Source of the DNA: Mangrovicoccus ximenensis
GTDB taxonomy: Bacteria > Pseudomonadota > Alphaproteobacteria > Rhodobacterales > Rhodobacteraceae
Assembly: GCF_003056725.1 (NCBI RefSeq)
Contig: NZ_QBKZ01000001.1
Span: 517,140 to 581,139 of the forward strand
Direction of reading: 5' to 3'
DNA: 64,000 bases
In this document: piece by piece, positions 18,974 to 27,131 of the stretch
How the letters are laid out: every line of letters begins with the position of its first letter
Position numbering within the stretch: position 1 is the stretch's first letter
Notes under the pieces: generated by a model
Told to the model about the DNA's origin: nothing
The model's database searches: none
What the model saw: only the letters and a program-made list of their open reading frames with translations
Program-made: the position numbers and the translations under genes

Positions 18974-21177
18974 CTCCAGAAGCGCCCCCAGCTGTCGCCG
19001 AGCTTGGGCTCCTGATCGCTGCGCACCAGGTCGTGGAGCCGGTTGCGGACATCGAGCTGGGCGCCGCCGTCCCGGGTAACCGGACGCAGGGTGGTGCTGA
19101 AGCCGCTCTTCGACGGCTGGCCCGAGAGCCAGCTGATCGGAATTTCGACCTCGATCCCCTTGTCGAAGGAGCCTTCGCCGAATTCGTCGTAGGGCACGTC
19201 GGTCAGCGTGAAGAAGGCGCCGACCCGCCAGCCGTTGTCGAATTCACGGTCCAGGCTGAAGGTCGCGCCCCAGTCGCCAGCCAGATAGCGCCCGGCATCG
19301 ACCTGCCCGACATAGCCGTTCTGGAAATCATAGTAGACCGAGGCGTGGCCCAGGGTCATGTCATAGTCCTGGAAGCCGAACCCCATGTCGAAATCGCGCT
19401 TGCGGGCATAGTCGAGCTCGAGGCCCAGCCCGACCCGGCTGTCCACCGGCTTCCACAGGATCTCGCCGGAGGCACCGCCATACATGCGCTCCAGATAGCC
19501 TGCCGTGACCCGGCCATAGAGGTCCTGCCCGGGACGGAAGAAATACTCTGCCGTCAGGTGGGTCATCTCCAGATCTGTCTCATCGTAGTAGCGCAGCGAA
19601 TCCGTGCGCACATGCGGCAGCTCGGAATTCGGCGGCCGGTCGGAATCGTCGATGTTCCCGGCGATTTTCTGGCGCAGGTTGCCCGAGAAGATCAGCCCGG
19701 GGGCAGCTTCCAGCCCGGCGCCGAGCTGGAGCCCGACCTCGCCGCGCACGGGCTCGTCCACATCGAAGAAGAGCGGAATGGCATAGAGGCCGAAACTGTA
19801 GCCGAAATCGGGATATTGACCCGGCCCCGGCACGCGCGGCGCAATGCCTGGCGCCTTTGCATCCTGGATCTTCGCGCTGGCATAGCTCTGCCAGGAGCCG
19901 TCGAGTTCGTGTTCCAGCCGTTCGAGCTCGCTACGCTCCAGCGTCACCGCGGTGACGGGCATGCCCTGCGTCTGGGTGACGACCGTGATCCGACCGATCT
20001 CGGGCGGCAGCACCCGGGTCATGGCGCGTGCCGCGCGGCCGATCGCCTCGGCACTGGCGGGATAGCGCTCGTTGACGATGTAGAGCGTTGCCGCGCTGCG
20101 TGTCATCGTCAGGGATTCGAGCCGGAGCCCCTGCTCGTCGAGTAGCGCGGCGGCCCGGTTGCGCAGCGTCTCCGGCGCGGCGACCGGGGAAGCGGTGCTC
20201 GGCGCCCAGCCGCCTTCGATGCGGGGCGCGGCCTGGCGCGGCAGCACCGGCAGCGGTGCCGCTTCGCGGTCGATCGGGCCGGGCGGTTCCTTCACGTTGA
20301 AGCTGTAGCTGAGCATTCCGCTGACGGTCGTCCCGCCGCCCAGCACCGCTGCGCTGAGGCCGATGCCGTTCTCGAAGCGGTACTCCGCCGAAACATTGAG
20401 TGGCCCGGAATAGTCGAAGATTCCGGCATCTTTTTCCGCGGCATAGCCGTCGGACGAATATTCGAAATTGAGCTTGATCCGGTCCGTGGCCTGCCATTCG
20501 ACCCCGCCGAACAGCGCCGCCGGACCGCGGAACCACTGGTCGAACTGGACCTCGCCGGCCTCGCCGTTGATCCCAGGGCGCGTCTTGAAGCTGTCGCCGA
20601 AGATGCCCAGCGGATTGTCGAAGCTGTCATGGCTGCCAAGGCGGCCCCAGCCGATTCCGCCGGTCAGCCGGACGCGGTCCACGACAGTCTTGCTGGCCAC
20701 GACATATTCGCTGGAATAGACCCCTGTACCGGTGAAATCCTGCAGGCCGATGGTGAAGGCGGGGCGGTATTCGCCTTCGTCGATGAAGCGGTAGCTGATG
20801 TCGAAGCTGCGGTCATATCGCGTGCCGTCGAAGAAGCGTGCCTCGTCAAAACCGTCGAGGATCGAGTAGCGGAAGGTGCCCGAGAGCCTGTCGCTCGCCT
20901 GGAAGGTCAGGCTGGTCCGCGACACGTTGTCGAACTGTGCATAGCCGAGCGACATCTGCGCATCCGGCTGGGAGGCCGCGGTCGGCATCTCGACGATGCC
21001 CGGGCGTCCCATGAAGGACATGTCACTTCGCGGCTCCATGAGATCCTGGGCTTTGCCGGATACCGCAAAGCCCAGACATGCGGTGCTGCCTGCAAGCCAT
21101 GCAGATGCCGTGAGCTTCCGTCGTTTCACGTTCTGTTCTGTCCCGAGCGGGGGCAAGCCGGGAGGCTTCTTCCGCAC
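18970..21177 (-). CDS. yjbH: YjbH/GfcD-family outer-membrane beta-barrel protein
   Basis: A 735-residue exported protein with an N-terminal signal region (TASAWLAGSTACLGFAVSGKA) and two YjbH-type beta-rich halves. The N-terminal half opens DLMEPRSDMSFMGRPGIVEMPTA-like; the C-terminal half ends with aromatic-rich strands. These proteins are predicted paired barrels that work with YjbF and YjbE in polysaccharide secretion. It has a four-base overlap with yjbF downstream. The annotated ATG at 21177 gives a long basic leader, and an internal start at KRRKLTASAW is possible. Confidence 0.8.
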   Translation of the reverse strand: MRKKPPGLPPLGTEQNVKRRKLTASAWLAGSTACLGFAVSGKAQDLMEPRSDMSFMGRPGIVEMPTAASQPDAQMSLGYAQFDNVSRTSLTFQASDRLSGTFRYSILDGFDEARFFDGTRYDRSFDISYRFIDEGEYRPAFTIGLQDFTGTGVYSSEYVVASKTVVDRVRLTGGIGWGRLGSHDSFDNPLGIFGDSFKTRPGINGEAGEVQFDQWFRGPAALFGGVEWQATDRIKLNFEYSSDGYAAEKDAGIFDYSGPLNVSAEYRFENGIGLSAAVLGGGTTVSGMLSYSFNVKEPPGPIDREAAPLPVLPRQAAPRIEGGWAPSTASPVAAPETLRNRAAALLDEQGLRLESLTMTRSAATLYIVNERYPASAEAIGRAARAMTRVLPPEIGRITVVTQTQGMPVTAVTLERSELERLEHELDGSWQSYASAKIQDAKAPGIAPRVPGPGQYPDFGYSFGLYAIPLFFDVDEPVRGEVGLQLGAGLEAAPGLIFSGNLRQKIAGNIDDSDRPPNSELPHVRTDSLRYYDETDLEMTHLTAEYFFRPGQDLYGRVTAGYLERMYGGASGEILWKPVDSRVGLGLELDYARKRDFDMGFGFQDYDMTLGHASVYYDFQNGYVGQVDAGRYLAGDWGATFSLDREFDNGWRVGAFFTLTDVPYDEFGEGSFDKGIEVEIPISWLSGQPSKSGFSTTLRPVTRDGGAQLDVRNRLHDLVRSDQEPKLGDSWGRFWR

Positions 21178-21382
21178 ATTGTTTCCGTTTTTGTTCCCCG
21201 AAAACTAACATGCGCCAAGAGGCAGGACAGAGGCGAATGCCCGCATGCCGATTTCTGCCGGAACGTGCGGCACGCAGGCAACAAATATGAAAAATCAAGT
21301 CTGTAGGTGCGGAGGTCGCAGGCAAGCGCTTCTTAAGCAATGCGTGCTCAAGTCGTCTTGGGAGACGGTTTGGAGCGATTTT

Positions 21383-21868
21383 ATGTGGAGAAACCGGGAG
21401 ATTTACCTTGCTGGGAGCGCCCTCAGCGCCGCGGTCCTTGCCGTCTGCGTGCTTGGATGGGGGATGGGGCCTGCCAGTTCCGACACGGTTGTCCCGCAGG
21501 ACAGTGCGCTCGTGATCCGCAACGACCGCGGCGGCAATCTTCGGGAACGGATTGCCCTGCTCGAAACCCTGCGCCGACAGGGGCGGCGCGCCGAAATCGG
21601 CGGCGCGGAATGCCTCTCAGCCTGCACGCTATATCTGGGGCTTCCCGGGTCTTGCGTTCATCGCAGGACGGTCTTCGGCTTCCATGGCCCGTCGCATTAC
21701 GGTGCCCCGCTGCCGCCCGGCCAGTTCGAATTCTGGTCGCGCCAGATTGCCGATCAGTATCCGGAACCGCTTCGCAGCTGGTATCTGGAAACCGGTCGCA
21801 CCCGCATTGCCGGATTTTTCCGGCTGAGCGGAGCGGTGCTGGTCCAGATCGGAATCCCCCCCTGCTGA
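21383..21868 (+). CDS. Exported ClpP/crotonase-like protein of unknown function
   Basis: A 161-residue protein with an N-terminal membrane or signal segment (residues 8-29) followed by a short ClpP-like domain. A candidate nucleophile Ser79 lies in GGAECLSACTLYLGL, and a histidine follows at 101 in FGFHGPS. Proteins of this type are scattered in Rhodobacterales, and I do not know a demonstrated substrate. The gene is divergent from yjbH and convergent with the Thr-tailed peptide, so it lies inside the polysaccharide locus. A role in processing a secreted component is only a guess. I chose the ATG at 21383; an upstream in-frame start at 21245 would add a Cys-rich, unconvincing leader. Confidence 0.55.
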   Translation: MWRNREIYLAGSALSAAVLAVCVLGWGMGPASSDTVVPQDSALVIRNDRGGNLRERIALLETLRRQGRRAEIGGAECLSACTLYLGLPGSCVHRRTVFGFHGPSHYGAPLPPGQFEFWSRQIADQYPEPLRSWYLETGRTRIAGFFRLSGAVLVQIGIPPC

Positions 21869-21880
21869 AGCAGGAGGGGG
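21855..21880. terminator. Bidirectional hairpin between convergent genes
   Basis: Complementary C-rich and G-rich arms around CCTGCT-GA-AGCAGG overlap the stop codon of the ClpP-like gene and precede the convergent Thr-tailed peptide gene. Confidence 0.5.
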
Positions 21881-21888
21881 AACCAGCG

Positions 21889-22089
21889 TTACTTGGTCGT
21901 GGTGGTCGTGGTGGTCGTGGTCACGTCCAGCGCGGTCAGCAGCCCGCCGGCGCTGGCCTGGACCCCCATTTCGGAGGCGGACGCGGTCACCTCGATCGGG
22001 GTGGGGAGCTGCAGGGTCTCTTCGGAAGACTGGGCAGAGGCAATGCCGGCAGCCAGGACGAAGGGCAGGGACAGTACGAGTGTTTTCAT
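21889..22089 (-). CDS. Small secreted Thr-tailed protein, GfcA/YjbE-like
   Basis: A 66-residue protein with a clear signal peptide (MKTLVLSLPFVLAAGIASA), a short Ala/Ser/Thr-rich body and a C-terminal run of nine threonines before a final Lys. E. coli YjbE and GfcA, first genes of the yjb and gfc operons, are also tiny secreted proteins ending in Thr/Ser runs. Given yjbF and yjbH close by, I take this as their functional counterpart. Sequence identity is too low to prove it. Confidence 0.6.
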   Translation of the reverse strand: MKTLVLSLPFVLAAGIASAQSSEETLQLPTPIEVTASASEMGVQASAGGLLTALDVTTTTTTTTTK

Positions 22090-22448
22090 CTTACGGAACT
22101 CCATTAACTTTCCCGAGGGTACAGAATTTCTGGTTGCAAAGATAGATGCTGCATCCGCGAAGTGATGGATGCGGCGGAGTTTTGCGCCCTTGCCCGGGGC
22201 CGGAATGAGCAGCCCTGCGCGCAGGGTGCCACGGAAGCTGCGAGAGGGACGGAGCCGGTTGCGAACAGCCGCCCGGAGCGGAGGAAGATGACTTTTGGCG
22301 GGTCGACTGATTCCCTGCCTCTGCGGCGCAAGGGAGGACAGATGGGCGCGGCTTCCCGGACTGGCAGCCGCGGTCCCGGCTGCTATAGTTCCGCACTTCG
22401 GATCAACCGGCAGCTGGGACCGATCGGCCCCAGCTGCCACACCTGAGG
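22090..22448. other. Intergenic region upstream of the Thr-tailed peptide and phosphatase genes
   Basis: Holds the promoters of two divergent genes. I see no gene. The AT-richest part is 22095-22160. There is a GC-rich stretch at 22190-22440 with no convincing open frame or RNA gene. Confidence 0.4.
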
Positions 22449-23240
22449 ATGGCAGAGATGAGGCTTCTGAAGAAAATTTTCAGGCAGTCGGAGCGCACGG
22501 CGCCTGCTTGGTTCCCCGAAGCCCCGCTGTCCCCCGACGAGCCCTTCTACGCGATCGGCGACATCCATGGCTGCGACCGCCTGCTGGATCAGCTGCTGCA
22601 GCAAATCCGCGAAGATGCCGGAACGGAGGCTCCGCGGATCATCTGTGTCGGAGACTATATCGACCGCGGCGACGGCTCGCGTGCAGTGTTGGAGCGCCTT
22701 CGCCAGCTGCAGCAGAAGCACGGCTCTGCGCTGATCTGCTTGGCTGGAAATCACGAGGACATGCTTCTGCGGTTCCTCGACCAGCCGGAAAGCGGCGCCT
22801 CCTGGCTGCGCAACGGCGGCCTGCAGACGCTGGCGAGCTTCGGCGTCGGCCTGCCCGGCGGGACATCAGGCGAAGCCCTGAAGGACATCAGCGCCCGGCT
22901 GGCGGCAGCAATGGGGCCGGAACTTGTCACCTGGCTGCGCAGCCTTCCGCTGCAATGGCAGAGCGGCAATGTCGCAGTTGTGCATGCCGGGGCAGACCCG
23001 GGCCTGCCGGTTGCGCTGCAATCGCGCGAGGTCCTGCTCTGGGGGCATCCGGATTTCGGCCGGAAGCCGCGCAGCGACAGTGCTTGGGTCATCCATGGCC
23101 ATGTCATCTGCGGGCAAGTCACGCAGGCCGGAGGCTGCATCTCGATCGATACCGGAGCCTATGCGTCGGGCTGCCTGAGTGCAGTGCATGTTTCGGCCGA
23201 CGGGTTGCGCTGCCTCGATACGCGCAGGCGGCTGATCTGA
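22449..23240 (+). CDS. PPP-family metallophosphatase (serine/threonine protein phosphatase-like)
   Basis: A 263-residue cytoplasmic phosphoesterase with all PPP metal motifs: GDIHG (37-41), GDYIDRG (68-74), GNHE (100-103), a mid-protein His in AVVHAGADP, and HGHVICG near the end. Bacterial members resemble lambda phosphatase and PrpA/B and remove phosphate from Ser/Thr (sometimes Tyr) proteins. Position between the yjb genes and the priming transferase suggests a regulatory role in polysaccharide output, which is inference. Alternative ATG at 22458. Confidence 0.8.
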   Translation: MAEMRLLKKIFRQSERTAPAWFPEAPLSPDEPFYAIGDIHGCDRLLDQLLQQIREDAGTEAPRIICVGDYIDRGDGSRAVLERLRQLQQKHGSALICLAGNHEDMLLRFLDQPESGASWLRNGGLQTLASFGVGLPGGTSGEALKDISARLAAAMGPELVTWLRSLPLQWQSGNVAVVHAGADPGLPVALQSREVLLWGHPDFGRKPRSDSAWVIHGHVICGQVTQAGGCISIDTGAYASGCLSAVHVSADGLRCLDTRRRLI

Positions 23241-23274
23241 ACGGGCTGCCGCGCCTGCCTGCTGGCCAGTTGCG

Positions 23275-23484
23275 TCAGTGATCGGAAAACCTGTCGTTCT
23301 CCGCCCGCGGCTTGCGGTCGGGGCCCGGGCCGAAACTTGACATCAATGCGGCAATTCCCACACCGATCAGCGGCCCGGCGACGAAGAACCAGACCAAAAT
23401 GATGGCAGGTCCCGCTCCCATGATCCAGAGAACGAGACTCCCGAGAATGGACAGGAGCGGAATTACCAGAACCGAACCAGCCAT
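23275..23484 (-). CDS. Small two-helix membrane protein, unknown
   Basis: A 69-residue protein with two hydrophobic segments (about 4-24 and 27-50) and a charged tail RKPRAENDRFSDH. No family recognised. It lies between the phosphatase and the priming sugar transferase on the opposite strand from the phosphatase. Codon use matches neighbours, which supports a real gene. Confidence 0.5.
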   Translation of the reverse strand: MAGSVLVIPLLSILGSLVLWIMGAGPAIILVWFFVAGPLIGVGIAALMSSFGPGPDRKPRAENDRFSDH

Positions 23485-23593
23485 GCCTTACCTCCGGCAA
23501 CCGAAGGTTGAATCCTAGAAGGCTCGGGGCCGGATTGACAGCCGAAACCGGCCGGACCGGCGGAGGCCGCGCGGGACCTCCACCCGCTGGGCT

Positions 23594-24283
23594 TCAGCAG
23601 GCGTTCTTGCTGTCGAAGAAAACGCCCAAGGTGCGGGCGCTGATCGCGAGGTCGCGGCCCATGCTCCAGGACTCGACGTATTGGGCATCCATCTGAACCC
23701 GCTCCTCGAAGGACAGGTTGCTGCGGCCGGAAACCTGCCACAGTCCGGTGATGCCCGGCCGGGTGCGTTCATAGGCCTGGATATGCACGCCGTAGACGTC
23801 GATCTGGTCGAGCATGATCGGGCGCGGCCCCACCACGCTCATGTCGCCGCGCAGCACGTTGATGAACTGGGGCAGCTCGTCGAGGCTGGTCTTCCGTAGG
23901 AAATGTCCGATCCCCGGAACGATGCGCGGGTCGTCGCGCAGCTTGCGCATCACCTCGTATTCGGCGCGTGCCTCGGGGTTCTCCGCCAGATATTTCTGCA
24001 GGCGCGCATCAGCATCCACGACCATGGTGCGGAACTTGAGGCATTTGAACCGGCGGCCGCCGAAGCCGACGCGTTCCTGGACGAAGAAGATCGGGCCGGG
24101 GCTGAGGATTTTCAGCAGCGCCATGATGGCCAGGAAAGGCAATGCGCTTGCTGCCAAGGCAAGAAGAGAGAAGCCGACATCGAAGGTCCGCTTGGGCCAG
24201 TGGCCAAGCGGAACGCTGCGCTGTTCGGCGACACGCGTCTCTGCGACTTCGGAAACCTGCGGATATTTTGCAGAAGCAGTCAT
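23594..24283 (-). CDS. Undecaprenyl-phosphate sugar-1-phosphate transferase (priming enzyme, WcaJ/ExoY type)
   Basis: A 229-residue monotopic membrane enzyme of the bacterial sugar transferase family that starts each repeat unit by loading a sugar-1-phosphate on undecaprenyl phosphate. It has one hydrophobic re-entrant helix (about 34-56), the FVQERVGFGGRRFKCLKFRTM signature, the Asp-Glu catalytic pair in KTSLDELPQFINV, and the GPRP ... RTRPGITGLWQVSGRS end block. Short length (no five-helix CpsE N-terminal domain) fits ExoY-like enzymes. I start it at the ATG at 24283; upstream codons are not conserved. It is divergent from ugd. Confidence 0.88.
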   Translation of the reverse strand: MTASAKYPQVSEVAETRVAEQRSVPLGHWPKRTFDVGFSLLALAASALPFLAIMALLKILSPGPIFFVQERVGFGGRRFKCLKFRTMVVDADARLQKYLAENPEARAEYEVMRKLRDDPRIVPGIGHFLRKTSLDELPQFINVLRGDMSVVGPRPIMLDQIDVYGVHIQAYERTRPGITGLWQVSGRSNLSFEERVQMDAQYVESWSMGRDLAISARTLGVFFDSKNAC

Positions 24284-24705
24284 TGCACCCCTTACCCTTG
24301 AGGCCGGGCGGCCATCCGAAAGGGCCGCATTCCGGGTTAACTTTACGAACTGGCAAGGCGGGCCCGCAGAACCGTGAGGGTGACACTTGCCTAAACAACT
24401 CGCTTTAGTTTTCCAAAACTTACCCGATTCGTTAACCATTCTGTTCGCCTTAGGTCCTTTTGACGCGGAGGTGGCGCAAATTTGCGCAAGCCCGGCGCGT
24501 GCGCCCGTGGGGTGCGCAGGAACAGGCCGACGCCAGCCGTTCAAATGCCGGGGAGGTCCGGCAGCGCGCTGGCGCCGCCGATCAAGCCGGTTTAAAACGT
24601 CGCGCTGACAGACCGGAAGCTGCCGGGATATGGTTCGGCGGTGGCGGCGAAGGCCGCCGGGTACAGGCGTAATTGGCAGGGGGCCGCTTCGAGCGGTAAG
24701 TTTTC
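24284..24705. promoter_or_regulatory. Divergent promoter region between the priming transferase and ugd
   Basis: A 420-base gap without a gene. AT-rich sequence at 24385-24445 includes TTAACCAT (24432-24439), which matches a CtrA half-site in alphaproteobacteria. A second TTAAC occurs near 24335. Regulation by CtrA is only a possibility. The right 230 bases are GC-rich with nothing recognised. Confidence 0.35.
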
Positions 24706-26010
24706 ATGAAAATTGTCATGCTTGGCACCGGCTATGTCGGTCTGGTCTCCGGGGTTTGCTTCTCGGATTTCGGCCATGAAGTCGTGTGCGTCGACAAGAT
24801 GCCCGCCAAGATCGAGATGCTCGAGCGCGGCGAGGTGCCGATCTACGAGCCCGGCCTCGATGCCGTCATGGCGCGCAACGTCCAGGCAGGCCGGCTGAGC
24901 TTCACCACCGATCGCGCCGCCGCCATGGAGGGCGCGGACGCGATCTTCAGCGCGGTCGGCACGCCCACCCGCCGCGGCGACGGCCATGCCGACCTGACCT
25001 ATGTGATGGCCGCCGCCGAAGAGATCGCGCGCAACCGCAAGAGCTTCGCGGTGGTCGTCACCAAGTCGACCGTGCCCGTCGGCACCAACCGCAAGGTCGA
25101 GGAGGTGATCCGCCGCGCCGCTCCCGATGCCGAATTCGGCGTCGCCTCGAACCCGGAATTCCTCCGCGAAGGCGCCGCGATCGACGATTTCATGCGCCCC
25201 GACCGGGTCGTGGTCGGCGTCGAGGACGCGCGCGCCAAGGAGATCATGGGCGAGGTCTACCGGCCGCTCTTCCTGCGCGATTTCCCGATCGTCTATACCG
25301 ATCTGGAATCCGCCGAGATGATCAAATACGCCGCCAACGCCTTCCTCGCGACCAAGATCAGCTTCATCAACGAGATCGCCACGCTCTGCGAGAAGGTCGG
25401 CGCCGATGTGAAGGCGGTGTCGAAGGGCATGGGGCTCGACGGCCGGATCGGCAACAAGTTCCTGCATGCCGGCCCCGGCTATGGCGGTTCGTGCTTCCCC
25501 AAGGACACCTCGGCGCTGGCGCGGATCGGCCAGGATTATGCGGTGCCGATGCGGATCACCGAGACGGTGATGGCCGTCAATGACGCGGTCAAGCGGCGGA
25601 TGATCGACAAGATCGTCGATCTCTGCGGGGGATCGGTCAACGGCAAGGTAGTCGCCGTGCTGGGCGTGACCTTCAAGCCCAATACCGACGACATGCGCGA
25701 GAGCCCCTCGCTGACCATTGTGCCTGCTCTGGTGGGCGGCGGCGCGACGTTGCGCGTCGTCGATCCGCAGGGCCGCCGCGAAGGCGAGGCGCTGCTGCCG
25801 GGCGTGGCCTGGGAGGCCGATCCCTATGCGGCTGCCGAGGGCGCCGACGCGGTGATCCTGCTGACCGAGTGGAACGAGTTCCGCGCGCTCGATCTGTCGC
25901 GGATGGCCGCGGCGATGTCGACGCCCGTCATGGCGGACCTGCGCAACATCTACGACCGCGGCGACGTGCTTGCTGCCGGTTTCGCGGAATACGCGGCCGT
26001 CGGCCGCTGA
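24706..26010 (+). CDS. ugd: UDP-glucose 6-dehydrogenase
   Basis: A 434-residue NAD-dependent enzyme that makes UDP-glucuronate from UDP-glucose. It has an N-terminal Rossmann motif GTGYVGLV, the substrate segment SNPEFLREG, catalytic Cys in GPGYGGSCFPKD, and a C-terminal domain with GVTFKPNTDDMRESPS. It is complete. It feeds the epimerase that follows 67 bases later, so together they supply UDP-glucuronate and UDP-galacturonate for the exopolysaccharide. Confidence 0.95.
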   Translation: MKIVMLGTGYVGLVSGVCFSDFGHEVVCVDKMPAKIEMLERGEVPIYEPGLDAVMARNVQAGRLSFTTDRAAAMEGADAIFSAVGTPTRRGDGHADLTYVMAAAEEIARNRKSFAVVVTKSTVPVGTNRKVEEVIRRAAPDAEFGVASNPEFLREGAAIDDFMRPDRVVVGVEDARAKEIMGEVYRPLFLRDFPIVYTDLESAEMIKYAANAFLATKISFINEIATLCEKVGADVKAVSKGMGLDGRIGNKFLHAGPGYGGSCFPKDTSALARIGQDYAVPMRITETVMAVNDAVKRRMIDKIVDLCGGSVNGKVVAVLGVTFKPNTDDMRESPSLTIVPALVGGGATLRVVDPQGRREGEALLPGVAWEADPYAAAEGADAVILLTEWNEFRALDLSRMAAAMSTPVMADLRNIYDRGDVLAAGFAEYAAVGR

Positions 26011-26077
26011 TACAGAGCCCGCCCGGCGGAAATCCCGCTGGGCGGCACGGAACGACCAAAAGCAGAAGCGGAAGACA

Positions 26078-27091
26078 ATGCCTCGCGCCCTGATCACCGG
26101 CTCGGCCGGATTCATCGGTTTCCACCTTTCAAGGCTTCTCCTCGAAGAGGGCTGGCAGGTCTGGGGCTATGACGGGATGACCGACTACTACGATGTCGCC
26201 CTCAAGGAGGCCCGCCATGCCGCGCTGGCCCAGCATCCGGGCTTCACCGCCCGCAAGGGGATGCTCGAGGATGCCGCCGGGCTCTCGGGCTTCGCCGCTG
26301 CCGCGAATCCTGACATAATCGTCCATCTCGCCGCGCAGGCCGGCGTGCGCTACTCGATCGACAACCCCGCTGCCTATGTCGATGCCAATATCGTGGGCTC
26401 GTTCAACGTCATGCAGGTGGCGCTGGAGCAGCGGGTGCAGCATCTGCTGATGGCCTCGACCTCCTCGGTCTACGGCGCCAATACCAAGATGCCCTATGCC
26501 GAGACGGACAAATGCGACACGCAGATGTCCTTCTACGCGGCGACAAAGAAGGCCAACGAGGCCATGGCCCATTCCTGGGCGCATATCCACGGGCTGCCGA
26601 TCACCATGTTCCGCTTCTTCACGGTCTACGGGCCCTGGGGACGCCCGGACATGGCGCTGTTCAAGTTCACCAAGGCGATCCTCGAGAACGAGAAGATCGA
26701 CATCTACAACCACGGCGAGATGTACCGCGACTTCACCTATGTCGAGGATCTGGTGCGCGGCATCCGGCTTCTGGTCGACGCGGTACCGCCTGCGCCCGAT
26801 GCCGGGGCTGAGCCGGTTGCCGGCGACAGCCTGAGCCCGGTCGCGCCCTGGCGGGTGGTCAATATCGGCAATTCCCGCAAGGAACGGCTTCTGGATTTCG
26901 TCGAGGCGATCGAGGCCTCGACCCGGCGCAAGGCGATCCGCAACTACATGCCGATCCAGCCCGGCGACGTGCCGGCGACCTGGGCGGACGCCAGCCTGCT
27001 GCAGGCCCTGACCGGCTATCGCCCCGAAACCGACATGCGCGACGGCGTCGCGAAATTCGTCGAATGGTACCGGGACTACTACCAGGCCTGA
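26078..27091 (+). CDS. UDP-glucuronate 4-epimerase (NAD-dependent sugar epimerase)
   Basis: A 337-residue extended short-chain dehydrogenase. It has GSAGFIG at residues 7-13, catalytic Ser in STSSVYGANTKMP, and Tyr-xxx-Lys in YAATKKANE. The segments VHLAAQAGVRYSI and RFFTVYGPWGRPDMA are characteristic of UDP-glucuronate/UDP-galacturonate epimerases (LspL, Cap1J type) rather than GalE. The product UDP-galacturonate is a common acidic sugar donor. I start at the ATG at 26078, directly before PRALITGSAG. Confidence 0.88.
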   Translation: MPRALITGSAGFIGFHLSRLLLEEGWQVWGYDGMTDYYDVALKEARHAALAQHPGFTARKGMLEDAAGLSGFAAAANPDIIVHLAAQAGVRYSIDNPAAYVDANIVGSFNVMQVALEQRVQHLLMASTSSVYGANTKMPYAETDKCDTQMSFYAATKKANEAMAHSWAHIHGLPITMFRFFTVYGPWGRPDMALFKFTKAILENEKIDIYNHGEMYRDFTYVEDLVRGIRLLVDAVPPAPDAGAEPVAGDSLSPVAPWRVVNIGNSRKERLLDFVEAIEASTRRKAIRNYMPIQPGDVPATWADASLLQALTGYRPETDMRDGVAKFVEWYRDYYQA

Positions 27092-27131
27092 GCGTCAGGC
27101 AGCCCCGTCGCCGGGGCTGCACAACGGGGTG

